A DNA stretch of 50,824 nucleotides from a virus: positions 1-50,824 of IMG/VR virus record IMGVR_UViG_3300009636_000009. One strand, given 5' to 3'. A program made the translations under genes and the position numbers. The notes beneath the pieces are model-generated. The model saw nothing but the letters and a program-made list of their open reading frames with translations, was not told where the DNA came from and did no database searches. Every line of letters begins with the position of its first letter. Position 1 is the stretch's first letter. Positions 23,212 through 30,813 of this stretch are shown one piece after another.

Positions 23212-25263
23212 TTACTTCACCTTCTCTAAAATACTTTCTACTACTTTAAATCCTAACTTTTTAGTTACATCTAATGCTCTTTGACTACCACTTTTCTTTT
23301 TAGAAAATGCAAATGGTGTAGCATATCCAGCTATAGCACCCGTTGCTGTCATTTCCTGAATATTTTCTTCTTCCTCTGGAGGAAAATTTCTAACTGTTTT
23401 AAGAGTTGGTACAAATTTCTCTTGCTCTTCATCCCATACTTCAAAAGGATTATTTATACCATGAAATCTTATAAATTTTCTTTCCCATCTTGGTGGCCCC
23501 AAAATAATTTCAAACACAATATCAGTAGGAGTAATTTTATATAATACTTTAATATTTTCAATATTTCCTACAGGGACCTTAAAAAATCTAGAAGCTGCAT
23601 TTCTTACTTTTTTAATTATAGAATAATCCATTCCTAACCTATGGAGTCCTGACCTATGTATTTCTTCTAATTTTTTTCTCGATTCCAATTCTCTTGCTTT
23701 TAAATATTTTTTTAAATCTCCCACGGTTTTTACTGTACCACCCTTTATTTCATTCATAATTTGATTTTTAACAAATTCAATATCTGCATCTTTTAGTCTT
23801 GGATTATGTGCTTTTATCAAATCAAGCATCATATTTATGTTATCTTGTGTTATCTCTATTTTCTCCCACTCACCACCACCAGCGTAAATGTTAGAACCAC
23901 GGTTAATTATACGGTTTAATAACATATAAATAAAAGCAATACCCCCTACTGCGGCAGCCGTAGTCAAACCTACACCAATTTCAGAAAGACCAGAAATTCT
24001 TTTTGACCTAACACCACTTTCCATATCATCTTGATACTTTCCATCAGGACCGATTTTTTCTCTTATTTTCTTTTTAAACACATATGGAGTAGCATATCCA
24101 CCAACTGCACCCATTTGTTCCTCATAATCTTCTGGTTCAATCGGTTCATCCACATCTGCTTGAGTATATGGTCTAAGAATTTCTGGACGATATTTTGATA
24201 GTTTCTGCTTTCTACATTTATCACACGCTCTTACCAAAGGAATACCCTGACCATCACGTTCCCATTTACTAGGTAATCCACTACCACAGTCGCATGTTCT
24301 TTCCTCATTTTCTTCTGCAACGTTCACAGCTTTCATTGTGCCACCAAGACCCACATCAGCTGCTAAGTCGGCTCTCGTAGTCATTTTTTCATGAATAATA
24401 GGAGTAGCAGATACTTTTCCATTTACAGAACCATCTGGTCCAATTATTACTTCATCACTGGCAAATCTACCACCCGATTTAGTCATAATAACATTTATAG
24501 TTCTGTCACTTATAGGCGACGTAGATTTTATATGATACCCTCTCCTTTCAAAATGATTAACTGCTCTTGTTTGTGATGATGTTTGTTTACTCAATTCATG
24601 TAAAGAAACTCCACGTTCAGAACCTCCAGCGCCACCACCAACAAAACTAAGATATTTACTAAGATTTATATGTGGCTCATTAATACTTCCATCTGGTTTT
24701 ATATTTGCAACTCTTGTTACTGGACTACCAAGCTTCCCTTTATGTCTTATGAGAATTATACCTACGCCATCTGATGTTGGATAAGTATTTCTAAGAATAA
24801 ATCCTATTTTTTTCAATGTGTTAATAGCTCGTTTCTGAGTTATTGTAGCTTGATGAATATCTGGACCAACACCAAGTATCTCATTCAATATAGCTTTTTC
24901 TACCATATTTTTAATCCGAAATTTAAGATGTAATTTTTTTTCAACAATAGAAAAATCTAAACCTCCACCCGTAAGGCTCATAGGAATATCAGATGCAGCC
25001 TTTCCAGTCACAGAACCATTAGGATTTACTAATGCTTCTTCATGGCCATATTTTCCACCCGATTTATCCATAATAACTATTACAGTTTTACCTGTTGTAT
25101 CTGCAGGCATTGTGGATGTAACACGATAATTAAGTTTTTCCAAATATTGCACAACTCCCTTCTGTTGTGGTGTTTGTTTATTTAACTCACTAGGAGAAAC
25201 CCATCGTCCTAATTGTTCTTCAACCACATTTTTAATCAATGATTGGAATTGAGATTTTTTCAC
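23212..25263 (-). CDS. Large modular head-internal candidate: triple repeat domain, zinc site, membrane-like helix
   Basis: A 683-residue protein. Residues 1-20 (MKKSQFQSLIKNVVEEQLGR) and about 111-131 (LHLKFRIKNMVEKAILNEIL) are variants of the targeting-like helix. Three copies of a ~65-residue alpha/beta domain (about 24-88, 137-195, 222-283) share L.KQT..Q..AV..(L/F)E...Y, V.IVIM.KSGG.(Y/F) and NGSV.G patterns. A four-cysteine site (CDC at 324, CDKC at 347) is followed by KYRPEILRPYTQADVDEP. Then comes GGYATPYVFKKK (about 388), a hydrophobic segment (about 427-455), a mixed domain, and a second copy, AGYATPFAFSKKK (about 645). Function unknown; it is positioned between portal and protease, like T4 core genes. 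Confidence 0.8.
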   Translation of the reverse strand: MKKSQFQSLIKNVVEEQLGRWVSPSELNKQTPQQKGVVQYLEKLNYRVTSTMPADTTGKTVIVIMDKSGGKYGHEEALVNPNGSVTGKAASDIPMSLTGGGLDFSIVEKKLHLKFRIKNMVEKAILNEILGVGPDIHQATITQKRAINTLKKIGFILRNTYPTSDGVGIILIRHKGKLGSPVTRVANIKPDGSINEPHINLSKYLSFVGGGAGGSERGVSLHELSKQTSSQTRAVNHFERRGYHIKSTSPISDRTINVIMTKSGGRFASDEVIIGPDGSVNGKVSATPIIHEKMTTRADLAADVGLGGTMKAVNVAEENEERTCDCGSGLPSKWERDGQGIPLVRACDKCRKQKLSKYRPEILRPYTQADVDEPIEPEDYEEQMGAVGGYATPYVFKKKIREKIGPDGKYQDDMESGVRSKRISGLSEIGVGLTTAAAVGGIAFIYMLLNRIINRGSNIYAGGGEWEKIEITQDNINMMLDLIKAHNPRLKDADIEFVKNQIMNEIKGGTVKTVGDLKKYLKARELESRKKLEEIHRSGLHRLGMDYSIIKKVRNAASRFFKVPVGNIENIKVLYKITPTDIVFEIILGPPRWERKFIRFHGINNPFEVWDEEQEKFVPTLKTVRNFPPEEEENIQEMTATGAIAGYATPFAFSKKKSGSQRALDVTKKLGFKVVESILEKVK

Positions 25264-25268
25264 TTTTT

Positions 25269-26141
25269 TTAAAGTTGATTTTTAATTTCTTTCAAAAGTT
25301 CATAAGAAAGTAAAACAACCATAACTTGATTATCCTTTACTATTTTATTTGGTAATGGTTTTACTTTATTCAGTTGACGAACAACTTCGTTGATTTTTAT
25401 TCTTATTACATCATTATCCTTAATTTTTGATGATAATTCACACAATTGTTTCTTTACATTATCCACTTCTTTTACAATATATTCACCAAGCGAATTAGTA
25501 TTGGAAATATTGTTAATATATTCACGAAGAACATTCTTTTGATTTTCATCTAAATCTTTATATTTCTTATTCATACCTTCGACCAATATACGATAAGATA
25601 AAAGACGAACATCTTCATTTTGTTGTGCATAAAACTTAAGAATATCCTCTTCACCAGATTTCTTCGGTCTATCAACAATGTTTTCAATAATACACGTTTT
25701 TGCTTGATAAACTTCTTTTGCATCAAATTTCAAATCTTTGGAAGAATCATCTTCAAATAGTTTGAATATGGAAGCTAAAGTCCTATAATTTTTAATATTT
25801 GCTTTTAAAAAATCGTTAATTGGATAAAGTTCCTTAATTTCCTTAATTAATTCGTATTTTTCCCTCGCTAATTTAGCGTTACTAAGTTTTTTTCGTTGTT
25901 CTACAATAACCGACAAAAATCTATCCGCATGGTGCTCATCCTTGATTTTTTCAGACAAAAGAAAATTATAAAGACGCCATTCTCGGCCCAATTCGGTGTT
26001 TTCTTTAAAGTATTTAAAAAGTAAATCTTTAGCTTCCGACTCATCTTTACCAGCAATAATATCTGCTGTCACTTGTCGTGTCAACAATTCAAACAAAATA
26101 CCTGTATTTCTAAACTTTGAGTGGCGCATTTTCTTAGGCAT
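25269..26141 (-). CDS. Conserved helical phage protein next to portal, 290 aa
   Basis: Almost entirely alpha-helical and charged. It opens MPKKMRHSKFRNTGILFELLTRQVTADIIAG, a start I recognise as recurrent among T4-like orphans next to the portal gene. Further helices include LLFKYFKENTELGREWRLYNFLL and YEELLKEIKNQ-like ends. No enzymatic motif is visible. An AAAGG Shine-Dalgarno precedes the ATG. It lies between portal and the core proteins, where T4 places gp67/gp68, so a prohead-core role is plausible but unproven. Confidence 0.8.
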   Translation of the reverse strand: MPKKMRHSKFRNTGILFELLTRQVTADIIAGKDESEAKDLLFKYFKENTELGREWRLYNFLLSEKIKDEHHADRFLSVIVEQRKKLSNAKLAREKYELIKEIKELYPINDFLKANIKNYRTLASIFKLFEDDSSKDLKFDAKEVYQAKTCIIENIVDRPKKSGEEDILKFYAQQNEDVRLLSYRILVEGMNKKYKDLDENQKNVLREYINNISNTNSLGEYIVKEVDNVKKQLCELSSKIKDNDVIRIKINEVVRQLNKVKPLPNKIVKDNQVMVVLLSYELLKEIKNQL

Positions 26142-26159
26142 ATATTCAACCTTTACACT

Positions 26160-26171
26160 TATTTATAAATA
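26160..26171 (-). promoter_or_regulatory. TATTTATAAATA box upstream of 26141
   Basis: A palindrome containing both TATTTATA and TATAAATA in coding sense, about 20-30 bases before the ATG at 26141 and before an AAAGG ribosome-binding site. It lies in the gap following the portal gene. Confidence 0.45.
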
Positions 26172-26202
26172 TGATGTGAACATATGAAAATGTATTATTT
26201 CA

Positions 26203-28284
26203 TTATTCATCAATTATGTTATCTTCATCAAGCATTGACTTGCTTCCTGTTGTCGTTGCTTCCTTAATTAATTCCTTTTTTTCTCTTTTTGATTTATCCA
26301 AATAAGAGTTAAGATTCTTAATCAAACTACTTCTTTGAAGTGTTTCAAGACTGAATGGAGAATTCTTTGCCCATTTTGGTGTCAGAGAATTACTACTTTT
26401 TCTCGGTTTTCTTTTATTTTCCAAATCACCGAGGGGGTCTTCTCCAAAACGGTGTTGTTTGCGAGCATCATGTTCCCCTTCTTGCGACGGCCTTTCATAA
26501 TCTTCAGCATGTTCACCATGTTCCTCTTCTATACTTCCAGTATTATTGATAGCCATTTGATTCCATTTAGCATAATTAGTATCTCCTTTAATCTTTGCTT
26601 CTTGTAACGGTGGTAATACGCCAGCTCCACCGCCTCCTACTGGAGGTCCCAGTTCAGGTAATCCACCGACACCAGCTCCGCCTAGTTCAGGTAATCCGCC
26701 GCCGCCCAATTCAGGCAATCCTCCACCACCCGGTGGAAGACCTTCAGCTTTTGGATTAATTTTCTGAAATGGTTTAGCAGGGTCATTACCCTCTTCTTCA
26801 ATGGATTTAAATCTCCACACCTGTTTGGAATCCTCAACAATCTGGTCAAGTAATTCTTCTGAATCATCTTTGGACAAATTAAAGACGTTTTTGTAAATCC
26901 ATTGCTTAGAAAATAATTTAGCTTCCATCATATTTTTAGCCAATTCCGTTTTATTTCCCCAAACTTCAATCTTTTCCTTCTCAAAAATCGTTGATGGATT
27001 AGTAAGTTCAAGTTTAAAATTTACCAAACTTTCATCACGATATCCTTGTGAATACAAATGAACAATAGCAATTTTTTCAAGTTCTGATATAAGAACTCTT
27101 TGAATACGTTGAATAGTTCTAGCAAATCTTACATCTTCTGATGCTAATGTAGCTTTACCTGAAAGTTCTTCTTCATAACCTAAGAAAGCTTTAGGAATCT
27201 TTAATGCTGCCATTAATTTGTTACGTAAATATTGAATATCATCAATACCCGTCCATTCTATACCACTCAAAGTTTCAATAGAAGTTCCACTATCACTACC
27301 ACGAACAGGCAAAATATAGTCTTCCGTCATATTTTGAAGATTAAATCTGAGATTATAATCTCCTGTTTGAGGGTCAACATATGGAACTCTCTTTAACTTA
27401 GTTACCTGCTTTTCTATAAAAGAATCAATATCTTGTGGAGGAATGTTACCTACATCCAACTTGAAAATACGTCTTTCTGGAGCACGCATAATACGATTAA
27501 TCAACATAGCGTCTTCCATTAAAGATAATTGCTTCCAAACACGGCGTGCTCCTTCAATCATAGCTTTACCATAAGGAAGGAAGTTTGAATCAGAAAGTAA
27601 TCTAAAATGAGCACACTCAAAAAATTCCAATGTTTCAACTTGTGACGTATCGGTTGGTCTTATTTGAAACTTTACATAATTTTTATTAAGTGGGTCTGTA
27701 TTTTCAAGCCGTTCAACATTATAGGAAGAAATTGGTTCAATCTGATAAACACCATATTCAGGCGAAATATATAAGCGCATGTAAAAATCACCATATTTAG
27801 CCATATTCCTTGTCCAAGACCAAAGATTATGTTCAATATTTAGAACATCATAAAAAAGATTAGTAAGAATACCCTTTATATTTTCATCTTCAGCATGAAC
27901 AACTAAAATTTTTCCCAATTCATTAACAGTTAACGATTCATCTGCGTAAATATCCAAAGCTGATGCGATAATAGGGTCCATATCCATCGTATCATAATCT
28001 CTAAAAAGGTCAATACGAGCTGCTTGGTAAGCTAGAGAAAAATCTCTAGTGTAAGCATTATAAGCTGTAGAACGAACACGATTAAAACGGTCACGCAAAC
28101 TGTTTCTATCAGTTGCGTACATCAAATCGCTGGTATCCTTTACTTTAAGTTTTTTACCACCAACGTTACGAACTACAACGCCTGAAGAAAACAACTTCTT
28201 TAAACGCGCAAATAAAGACTTTTGCTTTATGTCAACTTCGTCATTATCTACTCTTACTTCTGGTCTTAGAGGTGAATCAGGCAT
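26203..28284 (-). CDS. Portal vertex protein, T4 gp20-like
   Basis: A 693-residue portal subunit (T4 gp20 has 524). The portal core spans about 60-500 with YDTMDMDPIIASALDIYADE, MAKYGDFYMRLYISPEYGV, LLPYGKAMIEGARRVWKQL-like and EDAMLINRIMRAPERRIFKLDVGN blocks typical of gp20, then ATLASEDVRFARTIQRIQR. Twelve such subunits should form the DNA channel at the unique head vertex and bind terminase. The extension after about 520 is unusual: repeated GGGGLPELGG units, a polar segment and a lysine-rich end. An AAAGGA Shine-Dalgarno sits before the ATG. It lies 12 bp downstream of a 67-residue gene and close behind terminase. Confidence 0.95.
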   Translation of the reverse strand: MPDSPLRPEVRVDNDEVDIKQKSLFARLKKLFSSGVVVRNVGGKKLKVKDTSDLMYATDRNSLRDRFNRVRSTAYNAYTRDFSLAYQAARIDLFRDYDTMDMDPIIASALDIYADESLTVNELGKILVVHAEDENIKGILTNLFYDVLNIEHNLWSWTRNMAKYGDFYMRLYISPEYGVYQIEPISSYNVERLENTDPLNKNYVKFQIRPTDTSQVETLEFFECAHFRLLSDSNFLPYGKAMIEGARRVWKQLSLMEDAMLINRIMRAPERRIFKLDVGNIPPQDIDSFIEKQVTKLKRVPYVDPQTGDYNLRFNLQNMTEDYILPVRGSDSGTSIETLSGIEWTGIDDIQYLRNKLMAALKIPKAFLGYEEELSGKATLASEDVRFARTIQRIQRVLISELEKIAIVHLYSQGYRDESLVNFKLELTNPSTIFEKEKIEVWGNKTELAKNMMEAKLFSKQWIYKNVFNLSKDDSEELLDQIVEDSKQVWRFKSIEEEGNDPAKPFQKINPKAEGLPPGGGGLPELGGGGLPELGGAGVGGLPELGPPVGGGGAGVLPPLQEAKIKGDTNYAKWNQMAINNTGSIEEEHGEHAEDYERPSQEGEHDARKQHRFGEDPLGDLENKRKPRKSSNSLTPKWAKNSPFSLETLQRSSLIKNLNSYLDKSKREKKELIKEATTTGSKSMLDEDNIIDE

Positions 28285-28296
28285 ATTATCCTTTTA

Positions 28297-28500
28297 TTAT
28301 TTCAATGTAATTTTTAATTCTTTTTTAACTTCTAAAGTCATCCCAAATTTTTCAGGATTTATCACAGATTGATATAATTCATATAAAGAATCTTTTAATG
28401 CATCTTTACCGTGAAATTTCTCAATATCTTCCAAACATTCTAAAGTGATTTTAGATTTAGAATATGGGCTTATCAATACTAACGTGTTATCTTTTGTCAT
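28297..28500 (-). CDS. Small hypothetical protein, 67 aa
   Basis: Short alpha/beta protein (NTLVLISPYSKSKITLECLEDIEKF) located between terminase and portal genes, 20 bp after the terminase stop. A near-match CATAAATA/TATTTATG octamer lies five bases upstream of the ATG (28505-28512). No family is recognised. Confidence 0.7.
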   Translation of the reverse strand: MTKDNTLVLISPYSKSKITLECLEDIEKFHGKDALKDSLYELYQSVINPEKFGMTLEVKKELKITLK

Positions 28501-28520
28501 AATACATAAATATGTTCAAT

Positions 28521-30134
28521 TTATCGTAATAACCAAGTTAAGGATTCAACATCACCCGGTCTTTTACCAAATTTCATTTGCCATTGGTCACGACCTGTTG
28601 ATTGGACTTTAGCAGTATAAATGGGAGTTCTATCTTCATTTTTATTGATGTGTATTTTATCTAACATATTTTTTGTTAAAACCATTTTTTCATTTCTAAG
28701 TCTTAAAGCTGTATCTCTTACCCACAATCCCATACCCAATGCCAAAACTAAATCATCATTATAATTTTGAGCTGCTTGTGCCTTTCCATTTTCCCAAATA
28801 AAAGTTTTTAATTCATTAATCAATCTGATAGAATGAATAATAACCAACTTTTCTCTAAAATATTCCTCTATCTTTGAAACTAATAATGGTCTTGTTTTAA
28901 TTGTTGTAGAAAATCCCGGAAGTAATTTAGCTTCATCACGATTATATCTATTTGACATATTATGATAGACATCTGCTATCTTCGGGTCATTAGTATTAGA
29001 ATAAAATGTATTTTTATATTGGCGGTCAATAATTTGTTGAAGAACGGCCCAACCAATATTTTCACGTTCAACAATCAGAAGTGCATCATTATATTCGGTA
29101 GCTAGATACACTAACATATTGCCAAATTCTCTTGTACCTATTTGGTCTTGAAATTCTACAACTTGTTCCAAGGTTTCTATATCAAACACATGAGCTGCAG
29201 AAAAATCAGACCCATCACCACGAGCTACGTCAGCACATACAAGATAATCTTTGCCTTGCATTGGTTCTTCAAATATCCATAAAGCTTCTCCACTTCTTGC
29301 TTCTTTCCTATCTCTTACCATTTCTGGATTTTCTTCGTACCATTTAAGTGTTATTAAATCTACAACGTTTGCTCCTGATGATAGAAAATCTCCATCACAT
29401 TCCTGACTAGCAAGTTTAGCACCAAGTTGTTTGGTTTGCTCATCTCTCCATTTTTGGTCACGTTCTGGGTGAAGATTCCACGAAAGTCTCAATGTTTTAA
29501 AATCGTTTTTCTTCCTTTCGGCATCCACCCACATTTTATGAAACCAATTACCAACACCATTCGGGGTTGAAAGAACAATAGCTTTACCACCGGTTGATAA
29601 GGTATTATAAGATGATGCCCATATAGTTTCACTCTCTTCAATAAAAGCTGCTTCATCAATAATCAAAAGAGACAATGCTTTTGAACGACCAGCATCCTTA
29701 GCTGATGACGTAGCTGCAACCTGAGAACCATTTGCAAATCTAAGAGACATATAATTATTTGTGGTTTCCTTTACTTTTAACCACGATGGCAAATGCTCAT
29801 TAGCAAAACGAACTTTGGTGATAATTTCCTTTGAAACTTCCTGTTTTATTGAAATAATTAAAATATTTTTATCACTATTAAAAATGGACATCCATAAAGA
29901 ATATGCTGCAATTAAAGTGGTGATACCCAATTGTCTTGATTTAAGTATAAGAATATATCGGTGTAAATCAAACTCCTTAAGTGTGTCTTCTTGAAATGGA
30001 TATAAATCAAAAAGTATAGTTCCTCTCGTTGGATGCTGTATTTTTACATATTTTCGCATGAAATATGCAGGGTCTTCCATGCACTTCTTTGTCTCTTCTT
30101 TTATTATATCTCTTAATGTAGGTTGATTTACCAT
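28521..30134 (-). CDS. Terminase large subunit, T4 gp17-like
   Basis: A 537-residue packaging motor (T4 gp17 has 610). ATPase domain: KSRQLGITT (65-73), a deviant Walker A with the lysine at the front rather than in GKT, as in many phage terminases; LLIIDEAAFIE near 157 (Walker B and catalytic Glu); VLSTPNG near 187 (coupling motif). Nuclease domain: CADVARGDGSDFSAAHVFD near 298 and ERENIG near 353 supply the RNase H-like acidic residues, with NDDLVLALGMGLW near 460. It cuts and pumps concatemeric DNA through the portal. It starts one base after the upstream zinc-finger gene and is followed by a 67-residue gene and portal. Confidence 0.96.
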   Translation of the reverse strand: MVNQPTLRDIIKEETKKCMEDPAYFMRKYVKIQHPTRGTILFDLYPFQEDTLKEFDLHRYILILKSRQLGITTLIAAYSLWMSIFNSDKNILIISIKQEVSKEIITKVRFANEHLPSWLKVKETTNNYMSLRFANGSQVAATSSAKDAGRSKALSLLIIDEAAFIEESETIWASSYNTLSTGGKAIVLSTPNGVGNWFHKMWVDAERKKNDFKTLRLSWNLHPERDQKWRDEQTKQLGAKLASQECDGDFLSSGANVVDLITLKWYEENPEMVRDRKEARSGEALWIFEEPMQGKDYLVCADVARGDGSDFSAAHVFDIETLEQVVEFQDQIGTREFGNMLVYLATEYNDALLIVERENIGWAVLQQIIDRQYKNTFYSNTNDPKIADVYHNMSNRYNRDEAKLLPGFSTTIKTRPLLVSKIEEYFREKLVIIHSIRLINELKTFIWENGKAQAAQNYNDDLVLALGMGLWVRDTALRLRNEKMVLTKNMLDKIHINKNEDRTPIYTAKVQSTGRDQWQMKFGKRPGDVESLTWLLR

Positions 30135-30135
30135 A

Positions 30136-30750
30136 TTATTTTTTCAATTCAGATTCAAGTGTAGTTATTTCTTTTTCCATTTTTTCTAATTCTCCGTTGA
30201 CTTTTATCAAGTCTTCCTCTGCGGCTTTCAACCATTGTGGATTACATTTACCTGTCCAAGTCATTATTTCACCATTAGATAAAACATCACCCATTTTACC
30301 TGAATCATTTTTAAGAAAGTTGATTGAGTCTATAACTTTTTCTTTAAAATCTTCTAACACACCTTGTTTATTCTTAAGCAATTTCATCTTTTCATAATTT
30401 TTCCACTGTCCATTGATACGATAATCCATTTCTTCTATTTGAAGACAATCATAACATTTGCCTGTTCTTGGAAATACTTTCTGGTCTAGCCTATCTCCAT
30501 ATGCTCTAACATTTGTGCCACAAATAGAACATCGAGATAATTCGTTAAGTTTGTCAAGTATTGGGGTGTCAGTTGAACTTAATTGAACTTTATATCCATT
30601 CTTTTTTTGCCATTTATTTCCTCTGGAGTCTTTCCATATCTCGCCTTCTTTTCTTTGAGAAATATTTGGTTCATAACCAACCTGAATAAATGGATTTTCA
30701 CCATCTAATACTTGCTGTATAGTTTCATAATTCCATTTTCGTCTAGCCAT
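30136..30750 (-). CDS. Zinc-finger coiled-coil protein, candidate small terminase
   Basis: A 204-residue protein. The N-terminal region carries GENPFIQVGYEP, EGEIWKDSRGNKWQKKNGYK and a four-cysteine site, CSIC and CYDC (about 74-102). The C-terminal 100 residues are helices ending in a coiled coil (LIKVNGELEKMEKEITTLESELKK). It begins with a good AAAGGA Shine-Dalgarno and ends one base before the large terminase. T4 gp16, the small terminase, is a coiled-coil protein in the same position, so this is a candidate DNA-recognition subunit. The zinc site is not part of gp16, and the assignment rests on position and fold type. Confidence 0.7.
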   Translation of the reverse strand: MARRKWNYETIQQVLDGENPFIQVGYEPNISQRKEGEIWKDSRGNKWQKKNGYKVQLSSTDTPILDKLNELSRCSICGTNVRAYGDRLDQKVFPRTGKCYDCLQIEEMDYRINGQWKNYEKMKLLKNKQGVLEDFKEKVIDSINFLKNDSGKMGDVLSNGEIMTWTGKCNPQWLKAAEEDLIKVNGELEKMEKEITTLESELKK

Positions 30751-30795
30751 AATATATTCCTTTTATATTACATAGTTTACAAAAAATTTTCATAA

Positions 30796-30807
30796 TATTT
30801 ATAAATA
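30796..30807 (-). promoter_or_regulatory. TATTTATAAATA box upstream of the packaging genes
   Basis: A palindrome with both TATTTATA and the T4-late-like TATAAATA in coding sense, 46 to 57 bases before the ATG at 30750, in the only gap between the preceding tail gene and the terminase operon. A promoter here would drive the terminase, portal and core genes. Confidence 0.5.
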
Positions 30808-30813
30808 AAGTCT

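Noticed and set aside
30060-30134. Terminase as inactive because GKT is missing from its Walker A
   Set aside because: The variant KSRQLGITT, with lysine at the front of the loop, is normal in many phage terminases; Walker B and nuclease acidic residues are intact.
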